A stretch of 64,000 nt of DNA from Lyngbya sp. HA4199-MV5 (GTDB lineage Bacteria; Cyanobacteriota; Cyanobacteriia; Leptolyngbyales; Leptolyngbyaceae). The position numbers and the translations under genes are program-made. The notes beneath the pieces are model-generated. The model ran no database searches. It worked only from the letters and a program-made list of their open reading frames with translations, and was not told the DNA's origin. Location: positions 62,001-126,000 of the forward strand of contig JAHHHL010000003.1 in NCBI GenBank assembly GCA_019359375.1, in the 5' to 3' direction. Shown here piece after piece: positions 27,615-37,913 of this stretch. Position 1 is the first letter of the stretch, and each line of letters begins with the position of its first letter.

Positions 27615-27763
27615 GCGTGGCTCTCCTGATTTGAATGGCGATCGCCCTTCATTATGCCGCTGCTGGTCGTGCTGAGTGAGCAACACGGATACAGAAGCTT
27701 TCTACCTGATCGATCGGGTCAATTCTGGTTCAGCAACGGATAAACCAAAACAAGTAAACAAAC

Positions 27764-28591
27764 CTAATACGGCGCACACAGGGGTTCAAAGCGTAAGTCA
27801 TTAAAGTTATAAAGCAATCTCTCCTCTTTCAGCTCGTGCTTGCCAAAGTCAGCCGTATAAAGACAGCCATTGGTTGCCCAAACCAATCTATGTCGATCCC
27901 AATCCGCCCATTCCCACTGCGGATAGTTCAAAGTGATTCCAGTCGTGTGATGCTCAAGCTCGTGCTCATCCCAATAGCAGCCTTTGCCGGGTGGTGCCCC
28001 GACTTCTGCATGGGCAAGCTTCCGTAAAAGCCAGCCATCTTTCAATGGTTTCTCGAATACATCCAAATCGCTCCATATGGACAGCTTATTCCGACCCAAA
28101 TAAGTCCATCCGTCTCGTTGCAAGCGAAGATAGTACACACTTCGACATTCGCTGCCATAGTCTTCGGATGACTGATACGTTGTATCTCGACTCACCTCAT
28201 TAGACTCTTGCATCAAATTGTGACCATACCCATCGTTTAACCAGTAGGTGCGGTTACTGGTAAACAAGCCGCCGCCATTCCAGCAATCTCCCTTGCCCAA
28301 CAAGGTAATTGCCTTGAGCCACGAGGCGCGGGCGATGGCAGTCCAGGAACCTTTCGTTTCAGAGTGCCACTGCCCATTCATAGCGAAGTAAATCATGTAC
28401 TTGCCATCGGGCGACAGGTCGCTACGACGCTCATAGATTCGCCCTTTAAGCCATTGAGCGATCGTAAAGGCATCGTTGCGTCTGTCCCACAGCACTGTGC
28501 ATACATGCTTAGAAGGTCCACGCCTGATCACGACTCCTACAGGTTCGTGGCTAGCTAAGAGCACATGAATTCTGGCGGGGAAGGGGTTCAT
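27764..28591 (-). CDS. Hypothetical protein with beta-propeller-like repeats
   Basis: 275 residues, not recognised. It is rich in Trp, Tyr and Gly, and has a blade-like segment (RRSDLSPDGKYMIYFAM) and others such as LVWATNGCLYTADFG, reminiscent of WD/TolB-type beta-propeller blades, though too short for a full propeller. No signal peptide or membrane helix. It lies 149 bases upstream of the dienelactone hydrolase gene on the same strand. I recall similar uncharacterised proteins in diverse bacteria, but no function. Confidence 0.72.
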   Translation of the reverse strand: MNPFPARIHVLLASHEPVGVVIRRGPSKHVCTVLWDRRNDAFTIAQWLKGRIYERRSDLSPDGKYMIYFAMNGQWHSETKGSWTAIARASWLKAITLLGKGDCWNGGGLFTSNRTYWLNDGYGHNLMQESNEVSRDTTYQSSEDYGSECRSVYYLRLQRDGWTYLGRNKLSIWSDLDVFEKPLKDGWLLRKLAHAEVGAPPGKGCYWDEHELEHHTTGITLNYPQWEWADWDRHRLVWATNGCLYTADFGKHELKEERLLYNFNDLRFEPLCAPY

Positions 28592-28711
28592 TCAGGTAAG
28601 ACGGCATTTCTACCCATCTGCAAGATTGTTCGCATTGTGAAAAGTCTAGCTCAGCCGAAAGCCTGCATTCTGGATGAGCGATCGCGCTCCACGAAAGGTT
28701 GTAAAGTCATT

Positions 28712-28847
28712 AGTTGTTGGTTGTTAGAGAAGAGGAGGGAGGAGGGATGAAGGCTAGAGGATGCAAGATCATGCTCCCTCTGCCCCCCTGCTTCCCTTGC
28801 TCCCCTTCTGACTCCTTCTAACAACTAAAAACTAAAAACCAACAACT
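28712..28847. repeat. Dispersed repeat element, copy C
   Basis: About 136 bp with inverted ends AGTTGTTGGTTGTTAG and AAAAACCAACAACT, same family as the elements at 2408, 7339 and 14979. The interior differs, being rich in GGAGGGAGGAGGGATGAAGG and CCCTGCTTCCC units. A sequence like the internal CAGACAGCGCGCG of copies A and B lies just outside the right end (28850-28862). It occupies most of the spacer between the hypothetical gene and desB. Confidence 0.68.
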
Positions 28848-28883
28848 ATCAGACAGCGCGCGATCGCTCATCTCTTATTCCAA

Positions 28884-29969
28884 TCACCCAACCTTAGTGC
28901 GACTGCGTTTTGATGATTGGTAGTAAACCTGCGATCCAGTATTTGGCACAAAGCGACACGTCCGGTAGGACCGCACAAAGCTTTTCCAAATCGACTCGTC
29001 CGACGTGCGGTAATACGTTCCCAAAATCGGCTTCATCGCACTCGTTGCGGCTTTGAGATGGTAATGGGGCATCGAGAGGAAAACGTGGTGCGCCACATGC
29101 GTTCCGATATTGTGATGAATGGAGTTGAAGAAGCCGTAGTCGCGATCGATGGTCGAAAGCGCCCCCTTCAAGAAAAACCAATCCTTCCCGCGATACCAGG
29201 GAATCTCTTGCTCTGTGTGATGCAAAAACGTGACCAGATCCAACCAGACTACAAAGACCAGGTAAGGCGCGAGATAGTATTGCACCAAAAATAGCCAACC
29301 ATAGACGTAGGTGAGTCCACCCAAGAAACCGACCATGAGCAGCCAGAGGGCTGTACTGGTCAACACAGCCCTCTTTTCAGACGGGCGAAAAAGCGGGCTG
29401 TCAGGATGAAAGTGTGATCCTTGGCGATCGGACGAGCGACGGAACAGGTACACCGGGTACGCCAGCAAGGGCACATAAAAGCGGAAGAGCTTCTCGTACC
29501 AGGGCATCTGTTGATACTTTGCCTGTGAGACGGGATACCAGCTTTCGTCGGTGTCCAGGTTGCCTGTGTTGCTGTGATGCGTCCGATGGCTAATGCGCCA
29601 GCCGTGATAGGGCACCAGAATGGGCGTGTGGCAAAGGTGCCCGACCAGGCTATTTAACCACTTGTGTCGGGAAAAGGAGCCATGACCGCAATCATGCCCG
29701 ACGACGAACAGCGCCCAAAACATCGTGCCTTGCATTAGCCAGAAAAGCGGAAAAAACCACCAGGCGTTGATGGTATGAGCGATCGCGTAAAGCGCCGCAA
29801 TGATGCCAAGATCCCAAAACAAATAAGCAAACGACCGTGCAAGAGACGGCTCAAAACAGTAGGCAGGAATACTCGCTTTCAGGTCTTGTAACGTGAATGG
29901 CAGGTCTTTGACGTGAAGCGACGAGTCTGTTTCAGCAGGCTCGTTTAAAGTGATAAAGGTATGTGGCAC
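28884..29969 (-). CDS. desB: Fatty acid omega-3 (delta-15) desaturase
   Basis: 361 residues with four membrane helices and the three histidine boxes of acyl-lipid desaturases: HDCGH (92-96), HRTHH (128-132) and HVAHH near the C-terminus within SIHHNIGTHVAHHVF. The surrounding sequence (VPYHGWRISHRTHH, NTGNLDTDESWYPV) is typical of DesB rather than the delta-12 enzyme DesA. It introduces the omega-3 double bond in membrane glycerolipids using ferredoxin, and is usually cold-induced. No regulatory site was identified. No other des gene is in the window. Confidence 0.93.
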   Translation of the reverse strand: MPHTFITLNEPAETDSSLHVKDLPFTLQDLKASIPAYCFEPSLARSFAYLFWDLGIIAALYAIAHTINAWWFFPLFWLMQGTMFWALFVVGHDCGHGSFSRHKWLNSLVGHLCHTPILVPYHGWRISHRTHHSNTGNLDTDESWYPVSQAKYQQMPWYEKLFRFYVPLLAYPVYLFRRSSDRQGSHFHPDSPLFRPSEKRAVLTSTALWLLMVGFLGGLTYVYGWLFLVQYYLAPYLVFVVWLDLVTFLHHTEQEIPWYRGKDWFFLKGALSTIDRDYGFFNSIHHNIGTHVAHHVFLSMPHYHLKAATSAMKPILGTYYRTSDESIWKSFVRSYRTCRFVPNTGSQVYYQSSKRSRTKVG

Positions 29970-30155
29970 GAAGTTTTTGATTTGACCTGATTTTACACAA
30001 CGGCAACAATTCTACTGCCATATTGTCGCCATCAGGATAGGCGGGATCACCGATTTATCAGCGGTTCGATCGTTTATCGTGATCAAAATAGCGGCGTTAG
30101 AGGCTGGAAAAAGCTTGCTGAAAATACGGTCAACCTTGTGCGATTGGTGACACGC

Positions 30156-30284
30156 TAGGGCGCGTCATCAATTAGCTCCGAAACCTTGCAATATCAGCAG
30201 TGTCACACCCGTCTCAACACACCAGGCTAGGGGCTAGAACCCTTGCTGCAAGCAATGTGTAGTAGTAATTGATGACAGCCCCTA
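30156..30284 (+). repeat. ~130-bp MITE, copy 1
   Basis: Begins TAGGGCGCGTCATCAATTA and ends TAATTGATGACAGCCCCTA, so the terminal inverted repeats are about 19 bases and the element is flanked by TA on both sides. Three other copies lie at 33929-34056, 40068-40197 and 50555-50684. There is no coding content. TA flanks and short TIRs suggest mobilisation by a Tc1/mariner-like (IS630-type) transposase, by analogy with the Nezha element of Anabaena. It lies in the 399-base spacer between desB and the cellulose synthase gene. Confidence 0.85.
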
Positions 30285-30367
30285 GTAGGTTGCCAATCCA
30301 AAATTGCCAAGTTGCAGCAAGTGTGAGCGTCCCGCTCACGACTCAGCAATTTTGCTTTGGTGATCTA

Positions 30368-32845
30368 CTAGCCTTTAGCCACCTCGATCGCGCGTACATC
30401 CATGCCGCGATCGAAAATCACGCGGGGCTTCAGCAAGATCTTAAATAACAGCAGCAACGACTGAAATTCTCCTGGCGTTTTCCGCCGCTTCCATTGTCCC
30501 GGTCGGCAATACAGCATCTCTACCAGGCAGCGCTGCTGTTGCAGATTTAGGCGTTCAAACAGCACTCGCACGGTTGGAAATTCGTCCTTCACCCCACTGC
30601 AAAGAGCCACGCCTTGCAGCTTTAAATCCACTTCCATAAACTCCAACGAGACGGGTAATGTTTCTCCTGGAGCCAATGTGGGAAAGCCTGCCTGCGTCAG
30701 CGCCACCTCAGATCCGCCTTCAGATATCATGGTTGTCACGCCCCATAGGGTGAGTGACAAGGATCGACTGTCTCTCTTGGGTGACATGCCCAGCAACGCC
30801 TGAGGAGAGGGCGCAAACAGCGTGCTTGCAGTGCTTCGTTCTCGCTGTTGCCACCATGATCCTGTTCTCTCTAAGCTGACCGTGGCGGGTTTCACGCTGG
30901 CATCCCTTCTGTCGTGCTGCTGGGGTCGAGGCACCCGTGTTGGTGCGATCGGAGGAGCAAAACACAAGCGGACTGTGCGACGCAGGTTAAACCAATCGTT
31001 GGCATCAGGTTTGGGCACATCCAGCAAGATCAAGAGCGCAATGCCAATCATGATCAGGTTATAGCTGCTCCAGAGCCAGCCAAGCCCCAGTCCTTTGAGT
31101 TCGGGCGTTAAATCAGCCGACCAGCCTGTAAACATGCACAGCCCTAAATTGCGCCATAGGCTGACTGCCGTAAGGACAAGCAAGACGATTAGCGGTAGTG
31201 CCAGGTTCCAGTTAAAGGAGTAGCGATCGCTTGCAGTACCCTTTGGTGTTACGCTAAAGCCCTTTGAGAATGGATTGAGCATCACCTGGATCACAGTGAA
31301 CGCCAGCGGAAACGTTAACACCAGCGAATAGATATCCGAGAGCAACGCCGATCGCGAATGATGGTTCAGCCAGGAGAAAAACGTCAACTGCACCACGTAG
31401 TAAGGCAAGAAGAAATACAGCAATTCTTCCAGCGTTGCCCGTACGGGGATAACCCCTAAAAAGGAAAAGGCTAAAGGGGCAATCAGATATCCCACGCGAG
31501 AGATGCTGGTAAACCAGTGTAGCAAGCCTTCCAAATGCGCCAGACGCTGTAATGGGCTGAGTCCAGGGATGGTCAGCGGATTTGCTTCAATAAAAAACGC
31601 CTGGAGCGTACCGCGTGCCCATCGTAATCGCTGCGTGGCATGAGCAGACATATTATCGGCAGCCAGACCAGCACTCAGCTTTTCATCCAGGTACAGCAAC
31701 GTGTAACCCTGTGCCGCCAGACGAATGCCTGTAAAGTAATCTTCGCTGAGCGAATCGGTGACAAACCCGCCTGTCGCTTCCAGCGCACTCCGCCGCACCA
31801 CAAAAGACGTGCCCGAACAAATGACTCCCCCCGCTCCATCGCGAATGGGCTGAATCTGGCGATAGAAAACTTCTTCTTCCGGTGTCAGGATGTCTTCTAA
31901 GCCAAGATTGCGGGCGATCGGGTCAGGATTATAAAAGCTCTGCGGCGTTTGCACCAGAGCCACCTGTTCATCTTGAAAAAAGCCAACCGTGCGTGCCAGA
32001 AAGTTGCGCGTGGGCACAAAATCAGCATCAAAAACAACGATCAGGTCACTTTTCGTAGCAGCAGAGGCGGCAGTTTCGGCGATCGCGTGATTTAAGTTTC
32101 CAGCTTTGGCATAGCGATTGTCTGGACGCGTCATGTATTCACAGCCCAGCTCTGCTGCCAGCGTTTGCACCTCTGGTCGGCGGGTATCATCCAGCAAATA
32201 CACCTGCTTGTGAGGATAATCCAGTGCCTGACAGCCAATGATTGTCCGCCGCAAAATGAAGGCAGGCTCATTGTACGTGGGCACAAAAATGGCGACCGAT
32301 GGCACAAACTCTCCTGCCACAACGGCAACTGACTTGCGATCGGCTTCTCGACGACGATCCTTCACCCGCAGCATCAAAAAAAGCTGAATCACACCGCTAG
32401 CGAGCATCAGCATTTCTAGCCCAAACAGCCCCAGGCTAAACACCCCATTTAATGGATCTGCCAGGTTCAACGTTGCCAGCGATCGCCACGCGATGTAGCG
32501 AATCGTTAGCGCCAGTAAAATACCTACCACGATCGTTCGTGACCAGCGGCGCGGCTCTGGAGACACTTTCATCACGATCAGCGCCATGAGCAAGAGGATC
32601 ACCGTAGGGGCTAGAAGATACTGCACTGCCACCATCGGCACAGCCAGCCACAGAGGGGGAGATTCTTGCAACCAGTTAAGGTGAGCAAAAAGATGGTTAA
32701 TGCTTCTTGCCTGAACAAACCAGGCTGCACAAATGCCTACCGCAAACACAAACATTCCCAGAAGCACCAGCGTTGCCATGCGAAGACGAAGTGTTTGCCA
32801 GTGAAAGCCCTTAAGAGTTTGACGCTTGACTTGAGAAATCGCCAT
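30368..32845 (-). CDS. bcsA: Cellulose synthase catalytic subunit (BcsA-type, GT2)
   Basis: 825 residues from the ATG at 32845, supported by GGTGGAGA ahead of it. Membrane glycosyltransferase with two groups of helices around a cytosolic GT2 domain: DDTRRPEV, the DxD motif FDADFVP, LVQTPQSFYNPDP, the SEDY motif and the processivity motif QRLRWARGT. The C-terminal PilZ-like region starts at RRTVRLCF but carries about 60 extra Pro/Arg-rich residues before LWGVTTMISEGG, where the usual Asp/Asn of the c-di-GMP motif is Met. Polymerises UDP-glucose into beta-1,4-glucan and secretes it. No bcsB or other bcs gene is next to it. Confidence 0.88.
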   Translation of the reverse strand: MAISQVKRQTLKGFHWQTLRLRMATLVLLGMFVFAVGICAAWFVQARSINHLFAHLNWLQESPPLWLAVPMVAVQYLLAPTVILLLMALIVMKVSPEPRRWSRTIVVGILLALTIRYIAWRSLATLNLADPLNGVFSLGLFGLEMLMLASGVIQLFLMLRVKDRRREADRKSVAVVAGEFVPSVAIFVPTYNEPAFILRRTIIGCQALDYPHKQVYLLDDTRRPEVQTLAAELGCEYMTRPDNRYAKAGNLNHAIAETAASAATKSDLIVVFDADFVPTRNFLARTVGFFQDEQVALVQTPQSFYNPDPIARNLGLEDILTPEEEVFYRQIQPIRDGAGGVICSGTSFVVRRSALEATGGFVTDSLSEDYFTGIRLAAQGYTLLYLDEKLSAGLAADNMSAHATQRLRWARGTLQAFFIEANPLTIPGLSPLQRLAHLEGLLHWFTSISRVGYLIAPLAFSFLGVIPVRATLEELLYFFLPYYVVQLTFFSWLNHHSRSALLSDIYSLVLTFPLAFTVIQVMLNPFSKGFSVTPKGTASDRYSFNWNLALPLIVLLVLTAVSLWRNLGLCMFTGWSADLTPELKGLGLGWLWSSYNLIMIGIALLILLDVPKPDANDWFNLRRTVRLCFAPPIAPTRVPRPQQHDRRDASVKPATVSLERTGSWWQQRERSTASTLFAPSPQALLGMSPKRDSRSLSLTLWGVTTMISEGGSEVALTQAGFPTLAPGETLPVSLEFMEVDLKLQGVALCSGVKDEFPTVRVLFERLNLQQQRCLVEMLYCRPGQWKRRKTPGEFQSLLLLFKILLKPRVIFDRGMDVRAIEVAKG

Positions 32846-33116
32846 CAGTTGGTTCTCCACCAGACTCGAAAGAGTAATGCATCAACAAAGCACAGGATAA
32901 AGAAATTATAAAATTTAGTCCATTCGTGCGCTGCTCATAGTATGACAATTGCCTGATGATTGCATCCGCCATGAAGCACGTCGTCACCACAAACCACTCC
33001 TCATTTCGCTCACTGAGAATACGAGCGAGCTTGGCATTTGGATGTGTGATGTAGGCAGTTTACGAAGTGTCTAACAACGCAGTCACTACTGCGATCACGT
33101 CAGGCAGACATTAAAA

Positions 33117-33143
33117 ATGACCAAGCCTGCTCGGCTTGGTCAT
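33117..33143 (-). terminator. Terminator of the glycine-zipper protein gene
   Basis: Perfect 11-base stem ATGACCAAGCC / GGCTTGGTCAT with a 5-base loop, followed on the minus strand by TTTTT. It lies 43 bases past the stop codon at 33186. The remaining spacer up to the cellulose synthase gene (33144-33185 and 32846-33116) holds no gene that I can support. Confidence 0.8.
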
Positions 33144-33185
33144 CTTCAAAAAGATTCTAAAGGGTTACAACAGTTCCCTCATCGG

Positions 33186-33707
33186 TTACTTGCCATCACG
33201 GTCAGCATCACCAGGGATTGCTCGCTCAACGCGATCCCAAGCATCCCGCGTTGCATGCTTCGCCTTTTCCCAGGCAAGTCTGCCGCCACCATGCCGCTCT
33301 TCGTAGCTCTGACGCAAACTTGGTTCAGCCTGATCATAAGTTACGCCCCGATCGTAATGGGACGAGTAGCCTTCATACCCGGTGCGATAAGCGGGTTCGT
33401 AATCCTTGTAGTCGTAATCTGGCTCGACATAAGGACGGGAAGCATAATTCTCGCGCCAGTAGTTATCTTCAAACGTGGGATTCACGCGCTCAGCCGCACT
33501 CTTGCCCGCTAAGCCACCGCCAACTGCACCCACTACGGCACCCACTACGGCACCAACGGGTCCACCAACCGCGCCACCAACCGCTGCCCCAGCCGCGCCA
33601 GCACCAGCCGCGCCGACTCCAGTACCAACAGGATGTGCCCCTGGTTGTCCGGTAATCGGATCAGGATTCGCATCGGGATCGTGGGTTCGTCTAACATCGT
33701 TACTCAT
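33186..33707 (-). CDS. Glycine-zipper hypothetical protein
   Basis: 173 residues. Residues about 25-70 form a Gly/Ala/Val-rich glycine-zipper segment (GAAVGGAVGGPVGAVVGAVV) that could insert in a membrane as a helical hairpin. The C-terminal half is hydrophilic and Tyr/Asp/Arg-rich (DNYWRENYASRPYVEPDYDY). There is no signal peptide. Similar proteins in cyanobacteria and proteobacteria are often annotated as stress-associated, but I do not know a function. A GAGAGGTAA ribosome site precedes the start, and a terminator follows. Confidence 0.8.
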   Translation of the reverse strand: MSNDVRRTHDPDANPDPITGQPGAHPVGTGVGAAGAGAAGAAVGGAVGGPVGAVVGAVVGAVGGGLAGKSAAERVNPTFEDNYWRENYASRPYVEPDYDYKDYEPAYRTGYEGYSSHYDRGVTYDQAEPSLRQSYEERHGGGRLAWEKAKHATRDAWDRVERAIPGDADRDGK

Positions 33708-33928
33708 TGCGCATTACCTCTCAGTATCTTTGTAGCGGCAAGACTGGTCACCTCACCGATTAATCCAAGGTACTAAGGGCATCGCCTTAACTCTTGTGCC
33801 AAGAGTAAGATTCGGCGTTCAGCAAAAAGGCACAGATTGAGAACCGGGTTAGCGAGTGGTTAACGTTAGCTGATATGTAAGTATCAGCATGGTCGTTCGC
33901 TCGACTACCACTTAACTTGCGTTCAGCG

Positions 33929-34056
33929 ACGGGCTGTCATCAATGATGACTACACATTACTTGCAACAAGGGTTCTAGCCCCTAGCCTGGTGTATTGGGG
34001 TGGGCGCGATCGTGCTGATACCGCAGGGTTTTAGAGCTAATTGATGACGCACCCTA
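33929..34056 (-). repeat. ~130-bp MITE, copy 2, supplying the exbD stop codon
   Basis: Inverted copy of the MITE at 30156. Its outer end (TAGGGTGCGTCATCAATTA on the minus strand) abuts the exbD reading frame, and the TAG stop codon of exbD (34054-34056) is formed by the element's terminal TA plus its first G. The other end (CATCAATGATGACTACAC on the plus strand) has lost the TA flank. It fills the middle of the 346-base spacer between the glycine-zipper gene and exbD. Confidence 0.82.
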
Positions 34057-34659
34057 AGGGCTGGTTTTCGGTGCAGGGGTTCCGAATGGAACGACGTTAG
34101 ACGGTTGACCTGATGCTGGTGGGGATTGCAAAAGTCCTGGATTGGGCGTTTGACTGGGGCTCGGTGTGCCGAAAATATTAAAGGGGTCAGACGTAGGAGA
34201 CACGATCGACGGACTGATCGTAGGATTCGGAGCAATTCCCGGCGTTTGATTGGTTTCGGCTGGTTGAGTTGCCAAAGCTACCCGATCGCCCCCCACTTGC
34301 CGCATCACATCTAAAATCTGCACCACATCGTTGTAAAACGCTGTCTGCGAAGCATTGAGAACCAGTAAGCCATCCGGATTTTTTTGGTGGTAATCCTGTA
34401 GCTGCTGGTAAAGCTGAGCGCGATCGATAAACTGTTTATTGATGAACGTTTGCCCGGTGGCGCTCACCGTAACTACTAGCATTTGCCGCATCTGAGTTGT
34501 ACCTGTGCTGGCTTTGGGCAAATCGATCTCAATACCCTGCTGACGAGTTAACTGGAGTGCTGCCAGAATAAAGAACGTGAGAATGCAAAAGATGACATCA
34601 ATCAGCGGAATGATTTGAATCTGAACTTCCTCTGTCGGCACATCAAGGTTGATTTTCAT
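34054..34659 (-). CDS. ExbD/TolR-family biopolymer transport protein
   Basis: 201 residues from the ATG at 34659 (MKINLDVPTEEV), preceded by GAAGGAC. One N-terminal membrane helix carries the proton-path aspartate in IIPLIDVIFCILTFFILAA; a periplasmic domain (QGIEIDLPKASTGT region to about residue 130) follows, then a Pro/Asn/Thr-rich tail of about 65 residues unusual for the family. With the ExbB-like protein 79 bases upstream it forms a proton-driven motor energising outer-membrane processes. The last codons run into MITE copy 2, so the original C-terminus may have been different. Confidence 0.88.
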   Translation of the reverse strand: MKINLDVPTEEVQIQIIPLIDVIFCILTFFILAALQLTRQQGIEIDLPKASTGTTQMRQMLVVTVSATGQTFINKQFIDRAQLYQQLQDYHQKNPDGLLVLNASQTAFYNDVVQILDVMRQVGGDRVALATQPAETNQTPGIAPNPTISPSIVSPTSDPFNIFGTPSPSQTPNPGLLQSPPASGQPSNVVPFGTPAPKTSP

Positions 34660-34737
34660 TACGCCAGTCCTTCGTGCATGGTGCAAAATTCTGAAAAGTA
34701 ATAAGACATAGAGTGCCGCGTCGATACTGATGCCGTT

Positions 34738-35379
34738 TTACGGCTCTTTGTCAGTTTTTTGTACCCAGTGCTGTCGATACAGTAACTCTAGATCGTTGCC
34801 TGCTTTGCGAAACACCCTAACCTGGTTGAATAAGAGCGCTTGAAACAGGCGATAAAACGCCAAACTCAAAATGGCAACCACCAGCCCTCCCGCTGTGCTA
34901 ATCAGTGCCTCACCGATGCCTGTTGTCACTCCTGCCGTTGAAGCTGTTCCCAAATCACCAATGCGAATGGACTTCAACGAAATAATCAACCCAATCACAG
35001 TGCCCAACAGTCCCAATAAAGGAGCCAGGGCAATGACAGCTTCCAAAACCTTATCCCCTCGACGCATGGATGCTAGCTCTTCGTCTGCCGTCGCTTCTAG
35101 CGAGAGCCGGAACATTTCAGGGTCAGCATTTTCAAGCTGCAAGGGACTGTAAAGAAACCGTCCGATCGGTTGTTCATGCGCCTGTCGAGCAATTTCTTTT
35201 GCGGTTGCCCAGTCTCTTCGGGCAGCATCCATTACCCGATTGACAATTTCACGCTCTTTGAGTAGCACATTCGTCCAAAACCAGATTCGTTCAATAATGA
35301 CACTGAGCGCCAAAATGGAGAGAAAAAGCAGCGGCAAAATGGTGACTCCGCCCTTTTGAAAAATTTCCGCAACATTCAC
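34738..35379 (-). CDS. ExbB/TolQ/MotA-family proton channel protein
   Basis: 213 residues with three membrane helices. The conserved C-terminal channel region is clear: [18 protein letters not shown] followed by [20 protein letters not shown], containing the Thr residues of the proton path. It assembles as a pentamer around ExbD and couples the proton gradient to TonB or Tol work at the envelope. Upstream partner of the ExbD gene in a two-gene unit. No TonB or TolA gene is adjacent, so which outer-membrane system it serves is open. Confidence 0.92.
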   Translation of the reverse strand: MNVAEIFQKGGVTILPLLFLSILALSVIIERIWFWTNVLLKEREIVNRVMDAARRDWATAKEIARQAHEQPIGRFLYSPLQLENADPEMFRLSLEATADEELASMRRGDKVLEAVIALAPLLGLLGTVIGLIISLKSIRIGDLGTASTAGVTTGIGEALISTAGGLVVAILSLAFYRLFQALLFNQVRVFRKAGNDLELLYRQHWVQKTDKEP

Positions 35380-35752
35380 AGTGTGTTTTACCCTCCTTAC
35401 GTTCCCGATCTCATCTATTTCCGCCCAAGCCTGTCTGCTAATGTGGGCTACTCAATTTTAGAGATTTAGAACCTCATTCAAGCAGACGGAGGAAACTTCA
35501 GTCAAAATGATGCGAAATGTTGCACTTTTCGGAGCCATGCTTGACGTTGGCAGAGGGCGATCGCCTCATCCTCACACCTCAATCAGCCCTTGCTTTTGAG
35601 AAAGCACCCTCCCAAAGACATATCTTTTACCGATCGCCCACCCGTCTCCAAAGCACCGTACTCATGCTCTCCCAAATGCTGGGAGGTTATCCACACCGGA
35701 ACCTTTAAAGGCAATCTGCCAAGATTTAGATGTAACTAGAGGAGACACGTTA
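35380..35752. other. Intergenic spacer between exbB-like and YkvA-like genes
   Basis: 373 bases holding divergent promoters. A 63-codon open frame (35517-35708) has no family likeness and was not called. A small hairpin CTCCCAAATGCTGGGAG lies at about 35670-35686, without a T-run. Otherwise I see nothing. Confidence 0.35.
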
Positions 35753-36061
35753 ATGAAAAACTCGATCACAGACTGGTATCGTAACGTCATTCGCAACCCC
35801 AAGTACCGCTGGTGGATTATTGCTGGTTCACTGCTTTACCTCATCAGCCCTTTTGACATTTCACCAGATTTTATTCCTATCGTCGGCTGGATTGATGATG
35901 GCTTGATTGCGACTCTTCTGGTTGCTGAGCTATCCACCTGGGCACTAGAGCGGTTAAAAGGCAATAAAGGTGAAGACCCAGCTCAACCAACCGACGCGGC
36001 AGGTTCAGGATTCAAAGCAGAGGCAAAAACGGTTGATGTCAATGCGGTATCAGCAGACTAA
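35753..36061 (+). CDS. YkvA/DUF1232 family protein
   Basis: 102 residues. The DUF1232 signature is exact: LLYLISPFDISPDFIPIVGW followed by IDDGLIATLLVAEL, forming a short amphipathic/membrane hairpin. The C-terminal 35 residues are acidic and disordered. AGGAGA precedes the start at good spacing. Members are small membrane-associated proteins of unknown biochemical role; one subset accompanies tellurite or stress genes, but no such context exists here. Convergent with thiC. Confidence 0.9.
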   Translation: MKNSITDWYRNVIRNPKYRWWIIAGSLLYLISPFDISPDFIPIVGWIDDGLIATLLVAELSTWALERLKGNKGEDPAQPTDAAGSGFKAEAKTVDVNAVSAD

Positions 36062-36108
36062 GAACGCAGGCAGTGCCGTTCATCAAGCATCGCTGCATGT
36101 CTTCTACG

Positions 36109-36150
36109 AAAAAACAAGAGCAGGGATTCACGCATGAACCTCTGCTCTTG
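36109..36150 (-). terminator. thiC rho-independent terminator
   Basis: Nine-base stem CAAGAGCAG / CTGCTCTTG with an inner partial stem, followed on the minus strand by six T. It is 62 bases past the thiC stop. The plus-strand reading is weaker because no T-run follows. Confidence 0.82.
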
Positions 36151-36211
36151 ATCTTAGGACTGCAAGAACCAATACAGGGCTTTAAAGCAGCTTCGTGGCT
36201 ATACCTGAATG

Positions 36212-37684
<1,473 letters not shown>

Positions 37685-37913
37685 ACTGTGATTCTATCAC
37701 CCTATGCAGACATGGGTTGGCACGCACTAGAAAGTATGCTCTTTACGAAGGATCGGTGAATTAAATAATCTGTAAACCTGAGGTTTGGTAGAGACATGGC
37801 AATGCCATGAGGGCTTAGGCGAACCTTAGAGGTTTACCCAGCATCAAGTATCGTCACCAAGGGAGTCGCTGAACCCTCCGAGGTTTTGGTCAAAATGCGT
37901 AAGTCCTGTCTAA

